DNA of 64,000 bases. It comes from Streptomyces sp. NBC_01351 (GTDB lineage Bacteria > Actinomycetota > Actinomycetes > Streptomycetales > Streptomycetaceae). The number at the start of each line of letters is the position of its first letter. Within the stretch, counting starts at the first letter, position 1. Positions 20,097 to 28,596 of this stretch are shown piece by piece. The position numbers and the translations under genes were made by a program. The DNA is taken from assembly GCF_036237315.1 (NCBI RefSeq), contig NZ_CP108358.1, positions 62,001-126,000 of the forward strand, written 5' to 3'. The notes under the pieces are model-generated. The model saw only the letters and a program-made list of their open reading frames with translations, did no database searches and had not been told where the DNA came from.

Positions 20097-21710
20097 TCAG
20101 GCCGCGCGCCAGACCGTCAGGTCGACCGTCAGCCACTTGCGCCCGGTGTCCAGCGGGGCGGCCTGCTTGATCTGGAGCACGATCAACCCGATGTCCCCCG
20201 ACGGGTGTTTGACGCAGAACTCGCTGCCCTGCGCCGCCAGGGACAACGGGGCGCTCTTCGCGTCGGCGTGCTGGAGGGCCTTCACGCACGTGTCGAGGGT
20301 GGCGCCCGGTTTGCTGCGCAGCATGGTGATCAAGCTGGAGTCGCTCTCCAGTTCGCAGCTGAGTTTGTCGCACTTCAGGCGGACGTCCCCCGTGCGGGTC
20401 GCGCGCAGCACCGGTTCCTGGATGCCGATCGAGTTGTACTCCTCCAGGTTCAACCCGGGGTAGGGGACGGGAGTCGGCGGCTTCGGGGGCTGGGGCGAGG
20501 CCGATGCGGGGGCGGAGGACTGCGGTGTCGAGCCGGCGGCCGCGGAACCGGCCGACGCGGACCCGGAGCCGGAGGCCGACGCGGACACGGACGCGGACGG
20601 GGTGCCCTGCGTGGACTTGGAGGCCTGCCCGTCGCGCAGGTCGGCCGCGCCCTTCACCGCCCAGACGACGCCCGTCACCAGCAGGGCTCCGGCCGTCACG
20701 GCCGCGGCGGCGATGAGCGCGGTGCGGCGACCGCGGGGGCGCCGCTGCTGCGGCTGCGGCTGCTGCGGCGGGGCCCAGACCAGCGGGAAGGTGTTCAGCG
20801 CGGTCGGGTTCGGGACCGGGGCCGGGACCGACACCTCCGGGCCGGCGACCTCCCGCCAGACGGCCGGGCCGTCGTCGGCGTCGCCCGGCAGATGGCGCCG
20901 GCACCACGCCACGATCTCCGCGGGGGTGGCCCTCTCCTGCGGGTCGGCGGCCAGGCACCGGGCGATCAGCGGGCGGAGTTCCTCCGGCAGCCGGGACAGG
21001 TCCGGGGCGGAGTGCACGATGCGGAACAGGACGCTGACCGAGGGGCCGCTTCCGTAGAGCGGCTCGCCCAGTGCCGCGAACGCCCCGGTCTGGCCCAGGG
21101 CGAAGACATCGGTGGCCGTCGTGACCTCGCCCGCCTCCGCCTGTTCGGGGGCCATGTACTGGGGTGTGCCGATGGCGCTGCCGGTGGCGGTGGCCGCGGT
21201 GGTGCCGGATGCCAGCGAGATGCCGAAGTCGATGACCCGGGGCCCGTCGGCGGCCAGGAGCACGTTCGACGGCTTCAGGTCCCGGTGGACGATGCCCGCG
21301 TCGTGGATGACCTGCAGGGCCTCGGCCACTCCCGCCACCAGCCACAGCACCGCGGGCACCGGGAGGGGGCCGCGCCGGGCGACGGCCTCGGACAACGAGG
21401 GGCCGGGTACGTAGAGGGTGGCCAGCCAGGGCGGTGTCCCGTCCGCCTCGGCGTCGATCAACTCGGCGGTGTACGCGCCCCGGACGCGTCTGGCCGCCTC
21501 CACTTCCCGGCGGAACCGCCGCCGGAACTCGGGGTCCTCGGCCAGTTCGGGACGTACGACCTTGATGGCGACCGGGCGGCCGCCCTGGGTGTGCGACAGG
21601 TAGACCCGGCCCATGCCTCCCGCGCCGAGCCGGGCCGCGAGGCGGTAGCCGGCCACGCTCGGCGGATCGTCCGCCTGCAGGGGCTGGAACACCTCGGTCG
21701 CGCTGGTCAT
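20097..21710 (-). CDS. Membrane-anchored serine/threonine protein kinase (PknB type)
   Basis: 537 residues. Kinase domain about 20-270 with GAGGMGRVYLS (glycine loop), VAIKVV (ATP lysine), HRDLKPSNVLL, DFGIS and GTPQYMAPEQ, so all catalytic elements are present. A proline/glutamine linker leads to one membrane segment (ALIAAAAVTAGALLVTGVVW, about 328-347), then a Ser/Ala-rich spacer and an outer domain of about 130 residues with several cysteines. There are no PASTA repeats, so the outer ligand is unlike that of classical PknB. A dyad lies just upstream of the start. No evident link to the biosynthetic genes. Confidence 0.93.
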   Translation of the reverse strand: MTSATEVFQPLQADDPPSVAGYRLAARLGAGGMGRVYLSHTQGGRPVAIKVVRPELAEDPEFRRRFRREVEAARRVRGAYTAELIDAEADGTPPWLATLYVPGPSLSEAVARRGPLPVPAVLWLVAGVAEALQVIHDAGIVHRDLKPSNVLLAADGPRVIDFGISLASGTTAATATGSAIGTPQYMAPEQAEAGEVTTATDVFALGQTGAFAALGEPLYGSGPSVSVLFRIVHSAPDLSRLPEELRPLIARCLAADPQERATPAEIVAWCRRHLPGDADDGPAVWREVAGPEVSVPAPVPNPTALNTFPLVWAPPQQPQPQQRRPRGRRTALIAAAAVTAGALLVTGVVWAVKGAADLRDGQASKSTQGTPSASVSASASGSGSASAGSAAAGSTPQSSAPASASPQPPKPPTPVPYPGLNLEEYNSIGIQEPVLRATRTGDVRLKCDKLSCELESDSSLITMLRSKPGATLDTCVKALQHADAKSAPLSLAAQGSEFCVKHPSGDIGLIVLQIKQAAPLDTGRKWLTVDLTVWRAA

Positions 21711-21732
21711 CGGCTTTCCCCCCGTTTTCCCT

Positions 21733-21752
21733 GATCAACCGATGGGTTGATC
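21733..21752. promoter_or_regulatory. Dyad in the gap upstream of the Ser/Thr kinase gene
   Basis: GATCAACC and GGTTGATC are perfect 8-bp arms around GATG, 23 bp before the kinase ATG. The dyad is itself enclosed by longer C-rich and G-rich complementary stretches (from about 21718 and ending about 21785). It could be an operator for the kinase gene or part of a terminator for the small membrane gene upstream. Confidence 0.4.
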
Positions 21753-21793
21753 GACGTCACCCTAAGCGGCGGGGGGAAACGGGGGGCGGGCGG

Positions 21794-22117
21794 CTACCAG
21801 CTCTGCCACACCGGGGCGGGGTGGCGCAGTGCGCGCCGCTTTCCGGCTTCGCGCCCGAGGAACACGGCTCCCGAGGCGAGGGTCGCGACGAACGACACCA
21901 ACATGGCCAGCGCCAGCAGGACGTTGGCGGGTTCTCCCAGGCTCAGCCACAGCGTCGCCGTACCCACCGCCAGGGCCACCAGCAACGGAATCCTCGCCGC
22001 GAGCGACAGCTTGCCGCTCACCGCGACGAAGGCGTACCCGACGAGCAGGCCCAGCCCGACGGTCACCACCAGGCCCAGGAGCAACACGAACAAGAAGACG
22101 AACAAGGCGATGATCAT
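21794..22117 (-). CDS. Small hydrophobic membrane protein, function unknown
   Basis: 107 residues from ATG 22117, chosen because GGAGGT lies 10 nt upstream. The open frame extends further upstream but that part looks non-coding. Three hydrophobic segments are visible: IIALFVFLFVLLLGLVVTVG, then about 50-70 (IPLLVALAVGTATLWLSL), then ANVLLALAMLVSFVATLASG, followed by a basic tail. No family recognised. The 3' end lies 83 bp before the kinase gene on the same strand, so the two could be cotranscribed unless the hairpin between them terminates. Confidence 0.6.
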   Translation of the reverse strand: MIIALFVFLFVLLLGLVVTVGLGLLVGYAFVAVSGKLSLAARIPLLVALAVGTATLWLSLGEPANVLLALAMLVSFVATLASGAVFLGREAGKRRALRHPAPVWQSW

Positions 22118-22368
22118 GTCGTACCGACCTCCGGATCTCATGGCCAACTCGCGCCGGAGGCAGACGGATCCCCGTCCCCCGGTCGGGCAGGCCCTTCCGG
22201 ACGCCATGCTGTCAGATTTTCTGAACACGTTCAACGCAGCTGATGCGCGTGGGCGGTGAGGCCGGCTACACCGACTACCCCCACGCCGGCCGGCCCCGGC
22301 CACGGGGCCGGGGCCGGGTCACCGGCGGCGGTCCCTCGCTGAGCGCGGGGGACGGCGGGCGCCTCGGA

Positions 22369-23139
22369 CTACTTCGCGGTCCACCCGCCGTCCACCGGCA
22401 TGGCGGCGCCCGTAACGAAGGAGGCCCGGTCGCTGAGCAGCCAGGCCGCGGCCTGGGCGATCTCCGTGGGATCGGCCATGCGCTTCTGCGCGGAACGGCC
22501 GACGAACGGCTCGTGCAACGCCGGGATCTCCTCCAGCACTTGCTGCATGAGTTCGGTGAGGGTGCTCCCGACCACCAGCGAGTTGACCCGGATCCCCTTC
22601 TCGCCGTATTCGTCGGCAGCGGCCTTCGTCAACCCGATCACCGCGTGCTTGGCCGCGATGTAGGGGGCGGTGGCTCCGGTGGACAGCAGGCCGGCCACGC
22701 TGGCCGTGTTCACTATGGAGCCGCCCGAACCGCTGTCGAGCATGGCGCGCAGCTGGTGCTTCATGCAGTTCCACACCCCGCGCACGTTCACGTCGACCAC
22801 CCGGTCGAAGATGTCGTCCTCGGTCTCGTGCAGCGGCGTACCGGCCGTTCCCCAGCCGGCGTTGTTGAACGCCCCGTCCAGGCGTCCGTACGTCTGCACC
22901 GTGGTGGCGACGACGCGCTCGACGTCCCGGGGGTCGGTGACGTCGCCGACCGCTGCGAGCGCCCGCCCTCCCGCCTCGACGATCTCCTTCGCCAGCGCGG
23001 TCAGGTGCTCTTCCCTGCGCGCCATCAGGACGACGTCCGCGCCCTCTTCGGCGAAGAGCCGCGCCGCGGCAGCGCCGATGCCGCTCGACGCGCCGGTGAT
23101 CATGACAGCCTTGCCCTGCAGTAGGCCTTCGTTTCGCAT
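22369..23139 (-). CDS. Short-chain dehydrogenase/reductase
   Basis: Classical SDR of 256 residues: cofactor loop MITGASSGIG (residues about 13-22), NNAG block, catalytic Ser in VNTASVAG and YIAAK (Tyr-x-x-x-Lys). An Arg pair after beta-2 (MARREE) suggests NADPH. It belongs to the signalling block with the NmrA-like gene, TetR receptor and AfsA homologue. SDR and NmrA-like reductases accompany AfsA genes in several Streptomyces butyrolactone/butenolide loci, so reduction of a signal precursor is a fair guess. A polyketide tailoring role is also possible. The ribosome site is weak. Confidence 0.85.
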   Translation of the reverse strand: MRNEGLLQGKAVMITGASSGIGAAAARLFAEEGADVVLMARREEHLTALAKEIVEAGGRALAAVGDVTDPRDVERVVATTVQTYGRLDGAFNNAGWGTAGTPLHETEDDIFDRVVDVNVRGVWNCMKHQLRAMLDSGSGGSIVNTASVAGLLSTGATAPYIAAKHAVIGLTKAAADEYGEKGIRVNSLVVGSTLTELMQQVLEEIPALHEPFVGRSAQKRMADPTEIAQAAAWLLSDRASFVTGAAMPVDGGWTAK

Positions 23140-23186
23140 GGCTTTTATTCAACCCTGACCGGTCTTGCCCAACTAGGTGATCCTTC

Positions 23187-24107
23187 TCACGGTTTGACCG
23201 GCCGTCGGAACTCCGCCGCATGGCTCCGGGCCCACTGCCCGAACGTGCGCGCCGGCCGCGAGGTCAGTCGCTCCACCTCGTCCGTGACCCCCAGCTTGGC
23301 GCCGGCCTCCTGCCGGGCGGCGCTCTCGGCCAGGGCCTGCACGACCGGCTCGGGGTAGCGCCTGCCCCATCCCGCCCGGGCCTCGTCGAGGGTCAGCTCC
23401 ACGAACCGCAGGGGCCGGTCCAGTACGGACGCCAGCTGCTCGGTCTGCTCCCGCACGGACACCGCCTCGGGCCCGGTGAGGGCGTAGGCGCGCCCGTGGT
23501 GACCGGGAGCGGCCAGGACCGTCGCCGCCGCGGCGGCCACGTCCAGCGAATCGACGCAGGCGTTGCGCGAGGATCCGTACGGCGCCCGCACCACCCCGTC
23601 GCGCAGGATGCCCGGGGCCCAGCCGAGCGCGTTGGACATGAACGAGCGCGGCCGCAGCAGGGTCCAGTCCATGCCCGCGGAGCGCACCAGTTCCTCGCAC
23701 TCCCGCTGGCGTCGTGTCATGCCGTCGGTGGCCAGCGGGTCGGTGACGGCGAGTGCGGACAGTTTGACCACGTGGCGCACGCCGGCGGTGCGCGCCGCCG
23801 CGAGGAGGTTCTCGTCGTGGGACAGCCGCATCGGATCGCTCGTGATGAGGAAGAGGGCGTCCGCTCCCGCGCAGGCCCGGACCAGCCCCGGGCGGTCGTC
23901 GTTGTCGACGCCGACGATCCGCCCGGGCAGTCCCGCCCGGGCCGCCCGGTCGGGGTCCCTCGTCAGCGCGGAGACCTCGTGGCCGGAGGCGAGCAGGCGG
24001 ACCGCCCGGCTTCCGACGGCGCCGGTCGCGCCCGCCACCACGATGCGCTTGCGGCCCTCGCCGCCGCCGGGCCCCGGGCCGGGGGTCCGGGTGTGGGTCG
24101 CGTTCAC
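23187..24107 (-). CDS. NmrA-like NAD(P)-binding reductase
   Basis: 306 residues with an N-terminal Rossmann loop VVAGATGAVGSRAVRLL (GxxGxxG type), followed by GADALFLITSDP, VKLSALAV and WTLLRPRSFMSN, as in NmrA/HSCARG-like atypical SDR proteins. GTG 24107 overlaps the TetR stop by four bases (GTGA), so the reductase is translationally coupled to the receptor gene. A role in making or modifying the butyrolactone-like signal is inferred from context; redox sensing is the alternative for this family. Confidence 0.8.
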   Translation of the reverse strand: MNATHTRTPGPGPGGGEGRKRIVVAGATGAVGSRAVRLLASGHEVSALTRDPDRAARAGLPGRIVGVDNDDRPGLVRACAGADALFLITSDPMRLSHDENLLAAARTAGVRHVVKLSALAVTDPLATDGMTRRQRECEELVRSAGMDWTLLRPRSFMSNALGWAPGILRDGVVRAPYGSSRNACVDSLDVAAAAATVLAAPGHHGRAYALTGPEAVSVREQTEQLASVLDRPLRFVELTLDEARAGWGRRYPEPVVQALAESAARQEAGAKLGVTDEVERLTSRPARTFGQWARSHAAEFRRPVKP

Positions 24108-24730
24108 GCTTCTCTCTTCGCGCGCTGCGGGTCGAGGTCGATGGTGGCCACGACGGCCTCGGGAGCCAGGCCCGGGAGCAGCAGCCGCCACATCCTGATC
24201 ACACGGTCGGTGAGGTCCGCCCGGCCGGTCAGCAGCTGCGAGTGCAGTTGGGTACCGGTACAGGTGCCGACGATGAACTCGGCCACTTCGGAGGGGACGA
24301 TCCCGTCGCGGAGCTCGCCGTCGGCCGCCGCCTGCTCCAGGCAGTCCTGCAGGATCCTCGCCCAGTCGCGGAACGAGGTCGCGTCCCGCCCTCCGAACGC
24401 GGCTTGTTCCACGCCCAGTTGGACACCGGCGCGCAGCAGCAGGTCGATCTGGAGGCGCCAGGACCACACCAGGGTGATGTCGACCAGTCGCTGCAGGCCC
24501 GCCGAGTCCAGGTACGGCATGACCGTGTCGGGCTGCCCGTTCATGACGGCGCGGGCCAGCGCTTCCTTGTCCGGGAAGTGGAAGTAGACGGCTCCGAGCG
24601 TCACACCGGCCCGCTGCGCCACCGCCCGCATGGGGGTGCCCCGGTAGCCGTGCTCTTCGAGCAGTCCGGCCGCCGCGCGGAGGATCTGTTGCCGCGTCCT
24701 GACCGAGCGTTCCTGCTTCGGCTCCTGCAT
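24104..24730 (-). CDS. TetR-family regulator of gamma-butyrolactone receptor type
   Basis: 208 residues. The N-terminal HTH (RTRQQILRAAAGLLEEHGYR, then AVAQRAGVTLGAVYFHFPDKEALARAV) matches the ArpA/ScbR receptor subgroup closely, including the YFHFPDKE end. The C-terminal ligand domain is Trp-containing (VWSWRLQ, MWRLLLPGL). It is divergent from an AfsA-like gene across 118 bp, the standard receptor/synthase layout, so it probably represses that gene and itself until the signal binds. Coupled to the NmrA-like reductase downstream. Confidence 0.87.
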   Translation of the reverse strand: MQEPKQERSVRTRQQILRAAAGLLEEHGYRGTPMRAVAQRAGVTLGAVYFHFPDKEALARAVMNGQPDTVMPYLDSAGLQRLVDITLVWSWRLQIDLLLRAGVQLGVEQAAFGGRDATSFRDWARILQDCLEQAAADGELRDGIVPSEVAEFIVGTCTGTQLHSQLLTGRADLTDRVIRMWRLLLPGLAPEAVVATIDLDPQRAKREA

Positions 24731-24745
24731 CGCGCCTCGACTTCC

Positions 24746-24775
24746 TCGACAAGCAAAAAGAACACACGTTATGTT
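24746..24775 (+). promoter_or_regulatory. Possible promoter of the afsA-like gene
   Basis: TCGACA (24746-24751) and TATGTT (24770-24775) are separated by 18 bp and lie about 75 bp before the AfsA-like ATG, within a locally AT-rich stretch. The intervening AGAACACACGTTATGTT loosely resembles half of an autoregulatory element bound by butyrolactone receptors. The match is too weak to call an operator. Confidence 0.4.
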
Positions 24776-24848
24776 ACGATCTCCGGCTCCCCCACCGCCA
24801 GCGGCCGGAACACGACACAGCTTGCCTGCCGTACCCGGAAGTGAACCA

Positions 24849-25826
24849 ATGATCGAGATCCAGCCCGCGCCCGCCCGTTCCAACCCGGCGGCGTCGGCGG
24901 AGCCGCTCCAGCTGCTGGTGCACAAGAGGGAAGCGGCGGAGGTGCTCCTGACGGGCTGGTACCGCTGCGGGCCCGATGCCTTCACCGTCACCGCGCACTG
25001 GCCCGCTTCGCACAGGTTCTACGAGTCGCGCTGCGGCACCTTCGATCCGATGCTGTTCGCGGAGACCGTCCGGCAGAGCTCCCTGCTGATCTCGCACGCC
25101 GCGTACGAGGTTCCCCTCGGGCACCAGCTGATCTGGGAGGAGTTCAGCTACGCGGTCGACCCGTCGGCGATGCGGGCCGACCGCGGCCCGGCGGTGGTCG
25201 AACTCCGCCTCGCCTGCTCGGACATCGTCCGGCGCAGCGCCCGTATGGCCGCGGTCACCATGGACCTCGTGGCGCTGTCGGACGGGGTCGAGATCGGCAC
25301 CGCGCGCCTGAGCTTCACCAGCAATCCGCCCGCCGTCTACAAGCGCCTGCGCTCCGGCCGCGCGGACCCCGTGGCCGCCATGGCCGCGGCCGGGCCCGCC
25401 GCTCCCGCGATACCGCCGGCCGCCGTGGCGCGCGAGCGGCGGAGGGACGTGGTGCTGTCCGACGCCGACCCGGACGGTGTCTCGGACGGCGGCCCCCGTG
25501 CCCGGTGGCTGCTGCGCACCGACACCTCGCACCCGGTCCTCTTCGACCACGTCGTGGACCACGTACCGGGGATGCTGCTGCTGGAGGCCGCCCGTCAGGC
25601 GGCGCTGGCCCGCACCTCCCTGACCCGCGCGATTCCGGCGAGGTGCGATTCGACGTTCTTCCAGTACGTGGAGTTCGACGCCCCGTGCCGGATCGTGGCG
25701 GAGCCGACGCTGCCCGACGAGCGGGGACGGCCCCGCGTAGAGGTCGTCGCGCTGCAGGCGGGGGCGGTCGCCTTCTCCTGCGTCGTGACCCTGGAGGCGC
25801 AGGTCCACGAACTGTCGGCCGCGTAG
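24849..25826 (+). CDS. AfsA-like gamma-butyrolactone/butenolide synthase
   Basis: 325 residues with the two tandem A-factor-biosynthesis hotdog repeats: about 20-165 (VHKREAAEVLLTGW, FYESRCGTFDPMLFAETVRQ, GHQLIWEEF) and about 215-325 (HPVLFDHVVDHVPGMLLLEAARQAA, FFQYVEFDAPC). The Glu-Thr-x-Arg-Gln and Glu-Ala-x-Arg-Gln elements match the AfsA family. It would condense a beta-ketoacyl-ACP with dihydroxyacetone phosphate to start synthesis of a diffusible signal. Divergent from its likely receptor. GGAAG lies 8 nt before ATG 24849. Confidence 0.88.
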   Translation: MIEIQPAPARSNPAASAEPLQLLVHKREAAEVLLTGWYRCGPDAFTVTAHWPASHRFYESRCGTFDPMLFAETVRQSSLLISHAAYEVPLGHQLIWEEFSYAVDPSAMRADRGPAVVELRLACSDIVRRSARMAAVTMDLVALSDGVEIGTARLSFTSNPPAVYKRLRSGRADPVAAMAAAGPAAPAIPPAAVARERRRDVVLSDADPDGVSDGGPRARWLLRTDTSHPVLFDHVVDHVPGMLLLEAARQAALARTSLTRAIPARCDSTFFQYVEFDAPCRIVAEPTLPDERGRPRVEVVALQAGAVAFSCVVTLEAQVHELSAA

Positions 25827-25879
25827 CCGGTGCACGATGGCCGGCCGGCCGCGTGGACCTCATCGGCCGCGCGCGAAAC

Positions 25880-27790
25880 TCACGAGGCGACCTGCGCCAC
25901 GCTCCTGACGGGGCGTTCCACGGGGAGCGACTGGACGTGGAGCAGCACCAAGGGGTGGAAGCGGAAGCTGTCGCCCGCCATGGCCCCCAGCCTGCCCGGG
26001 GAGCGGACCGGCTCCAGGAACGAGCCGTCGGCGAGGCTCTCCACCAGGTCCTCGGCCCGCCGCAGGGGGAGGCCGAGGACCGTGGCGGCGGAGGCCGTGG
26101 AGAACGGACGGCCTCCGAGCACCGAGAGCCGGGCGAGCAGCTCGCGGGTCTCGGTGTCGGTGCGCCGTAGCCAGCCTGCCAGTGCTCCGGCCGCGTCCAG
26201 TTCGCCGAAGGAGAGTTCGTCCAGCCGGGTGCGCTCGTCCACCAGCCGCTGGGCCAGCCGTGCCACGGACCAGTGCGGGCGGGAGGCGAGGCGCGCTCCG
26301 GCGATGCGCAGCGCGAGCGGCAGACCGGCGCAGACATCCACGAGGCCCTCCGCGGCGACCGGTTCGGCGGTGGTGCGGGCCGTGCCGACCGCCTTGGTGA
26401 GCAGGTCGAGGGATTCCTCGCGGTTCATCGGGCCGAGGGCGAGCGTGTGCGGGCCGGTCGCCGCGGCGAGGTGGACGTGCCCGGTGACCAGCGTCGCGCA
26501 GTGCGGTCCGGCCGGCAGGAGCGGGGTGAGCCCGGCGCTGTCGGCGGCGTTGTCCAGCAGGACCAGGATCCGGCGGCCCGCCGTACGGGTGCGGTAGAGC
26601 CGTACCAGTTCCTCCAGGTCGTGCACGGCGGACTCGGGCGGCTCCTGCCCGAGGGCGCGCAGGAACCGGACCAGTACGGCACGCGGATCCTTGGGGGCGC
26701 CGTCCGGACCGGCCAGGTCGGCGTGGAGCTGCCCGTCGGGGAAGTCCGCCCGGGCGGCGTGTGCGGCGTGCACGGCGAGGGCGGTCTTTCCTATGCCCGC
26801 CATGCCGGTGATCAGGCAGCGCCGCGGTTCCGCGGCGGTGAGCAGGCGGCGCAGCGCGGCCAGTTCGCGGCCGCGGCCGGTGAAGGCGACGGTGTCGGGC
26901 GGCAGCATGAAGGGCGGCGCGGGGGCAGCGGCCGGGGCAGGCGCAGGGGCGGATATGGATGCGGGGGCGGATATGGGTGGTGCGGCAGCGGGGGCAGTCC
27001 CCGCGGGCCGGCCACTGCGCGCCGCGGCGGATCCGGGCTCGGCCCCGGGCGGTGCGAGGTCCAGCGTGGCGCGCAGCAGGGCCGCGTGGGCGGCCTTCAG
27101 GGCGTTGCCCGGTTCCACGCCCAGCTCCTCGGCGAGCACCGAGCGGCCCTCGTGGAAGACGTGGAACGCGTCGGCCTGGCGGCCGCACCGGTAGAGGGCG
27201 GTCATCAGCTGGGCGCGCATCCGCTCGCGGAGCGGGAACTCGGCGACCAGCCTGGTCAGTTCGGCGACGATCTCCTGGTGGCGGCCGAGGGCGAGGTCGG
27301 CCTCGATCCTGTTCTCCAGCGTGGCGGCGCGCCCCTCCTCCCACTGCGGGACCTCTTCCTGCGCGAGGTGTTCGGTGACGTTGACCAGCATCGGGCCCTG
27401 CCACAGCTCCAGCGCGTCCCGCAGCAGGGTGCCCGCTTCGTCGTACCGGCGCTCTTGGAGGGCCTGTCTGCCGAGCCGGTCGAGGCGCTCGAATTCCACG
27501 ATGTCCAGGCGGCTGTCGCCGGTCCTGATGACATAGCCGGGCGAGCGCCGCTCCAGGGTGACCTCGGGTTCCAGGAGCTTGCGCAGCCGGGAGACGTACG
27601 TGTGGAGCTGCGCGCTCATCGTGGCGGGCGGCTCGCCGCCCCACAGCAGCAGGCTGAGCCGGGTGTCGGGCACCACGCGTCCCCGGGCGAGCAGCAGGGC
27701 GGCCAGCACGGTGTGCATCTTCGTCCCCGCGAGCGCGATCCGCGCACCCTCGCGGGTGGCCTCGACCGGGCCGAGCAGCTGGAGGTCCAT
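25880..27790 (-). CDS. SARP-family transcriptional activator with NB-ARC domain
   Basis: 636 residues. About 1-95 is the OmpR-like winged helix (MDLQLLGPVEATREG, LLWGGEPP, LHTYVSRLRKLLE). About 100-245 is the bacterial transcriptional activator (BTAD) helical domain (FERLDRLGRQAL, ALYRCGRQADAFHVFHEGR, ELGVEPGNALKAAHAALL). After a Pro/Ala linker comes an NB-ARC ATPase with P-loop GMAGIGKTAL and LVLLDNAAD. It ends without a TPR region, so it is intermediate between short pathway SARPs and AfsR. SARPs bind 11-bp-spaced heptamers upstream of biosynthetic promoters, and such arrays occur at 7391 and 54785. It is the best candidate activator of the clusters here. Confidence 0.9.
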   Translation of the reverse strand: MDLQLLGPVEATREGARIALAGTKMHTVLAALLLARGRVVPDTRLSLLLWGGEPPATMSAQLHTYVSRLRKLLEPEVTLERRSPGYVIRTGDSRLDIVEFERLDRLGRQALQERRYDEAGTLLRDALELWQGPMLVNVTEHLAQEEVPQWEEGRAATLENRIEADLALGRHQEIVAELTRLVAEFPLRERMRAQLMTALYRCGRQADAFHVFHEGRSVLAEELGVEPGNALKAAHAALLRATLDLAPPGAEPGSAAARSGRPAGTAPAAAPPISAPASISAPAPAPAAAPAPPFMLPPDTVAFTGRGRELAALRRLLTAAEPRRCLITGMAGIGKTALAVHAAHAARADFPDGQLHADLAGPDGAPKDPRAVLVRFLRALGQEPPESAVHDLEELVRLYRTRTAGRRILVLLDNAADSAGLTPLLPAGPHCATLVTGHVHLAAATGPHTLALGPMNREESLDLLTKAVGTARTTAEPVAAEGLVDVCAGLPLALRIAGARLASRPHWSVARLAQRLVDERTRLDELSFGELDAAGALAGWLRRTDTETRELLARLSVLGGRPFSTASAATVLGLPLRRAEDLVESLADGSFLEPVRSPGRLGAMAGDSFRFHPLVLLHVQSLPVERPVRSVAQVAS

Positions 27791-28092
27791 GGTTTCCTCT
27801 CGACGGCGGGCGGATTGAGGCTCCCTCTACCACCTTCGCCGACGGCTCTGTCGCACCGCTGTCGGATCGCTTTCCCCGTCCCGGGAGTGGGGGCCCGCGT
27901 TGAGGAGCCTGGGGTGGCATCGGGTTGACACGGCCGTACTACCGGAGCAGCGCGGCGAGTTCGGGAACCGGGGGCGTCCGGCACAAAGAGGTTCCGTATA
28001 GGTGCGCCGGGGCTCCGTGATATTCCGCCCTCCCAGTCTGAGCCAGCCCGGCGCCGGGACATCCCCGGCGCCCCTGTCCTTGGAGAACTCTG
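27791..28092. other. Intergenic region between SARP and phospholipase genes
   Basis: 302 bp between divergent genes. It must carry both promoters. No heptamer array, strong dyad or convincing promoter pair was recognised; the 3' 80 bp is moderately AT-rich around the stretch ending TTCCGTATAGG. Confidence 0.5.
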
Positions 28093-28569
28093 ATGCGCCG
28101 TCGACTCGCCACCGTGATCGCCGCTTCCGCCGCCGCCCTCCTCGCGTTCGCCGCCCCGGCGTCCGCCGCGCCGGCCGACAAGCCGCAGGTCCTGAGCAGC
28201 TGGACGCAGACCAGTGTGACCAGCTACAACGCCTGGGTGGCGGCCCGCGGCAACCAGGGGGCCTGGTCGGCGTACGGGTTCGACTGGTCGACCGACTACT
28301 GCTCGTCCTCCCCGGACAACCCGTTCGGCTTCCCCTTCCAGACGTCCTGTGCCCGTCACGACTTCGGCTACCGCAACTACAAGGCGGCCGGCTCGTTCAG
28401 CGCGAACAAGTCGCGGCTCGACGACGCCTTCTACGCCGACCTCAAGCGCGTGTGCGCCCGCTACTCGGGTCTGACGAAGACCTCCTGCGACTCCACCGCC
28501 TGGACGTACTACCAGGCCGTGAAGGCCTTCGGGAACACCGCGGCCGTCGACAGCGGCGCCGTGGCCTGA
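28093..28569 (+). CDS. Secreted prokaryotic phospholipase A2
   Basis: 158 residues with a signal peptide (basic RRR start, then the core TVIAASAAALLAFAAPASA, cleavage near residue 28). The mature part has DWSTDYCSSSPDNPFGF and the active-site block SCARHDFGYRNY, with the His-Asp dyad and the calcium-loop Asp of the streptomycete phospholipase A2 family. Four cysteines would form two disulphides. It hydrolyses the sn-2 ester of phospholipids outside the cell. No clear link to the biosynthetic genes; it converges with the EamA gene 27 bp away. Confidence 0.9.
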   Translation: MRRRLATVIAASAAALLAFAAPASAAPADKPQVLSSWTQTSVTSYNAWVAARGNQGAWSAYGFDWSTDYCSSSPDNPFGFPFQTSCARHDFGYRNYKAAGSFSANKSRLDDAFYADLKRVCARYSGLTKTSCDSTAWTYYQAVKAFGNTAAVDSGAVA

Positions 28570-28596
28570 CCGTGCGGGTCCTGAGCCGGCGCCCCG

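Noticed and set aside
24731..24848. Butyrolactone autoregulatory element between the receptor and AfsA-like genes
   Set aside because: Only a partial resemblance on one side; no clear inverted repeat of the expected type was found.
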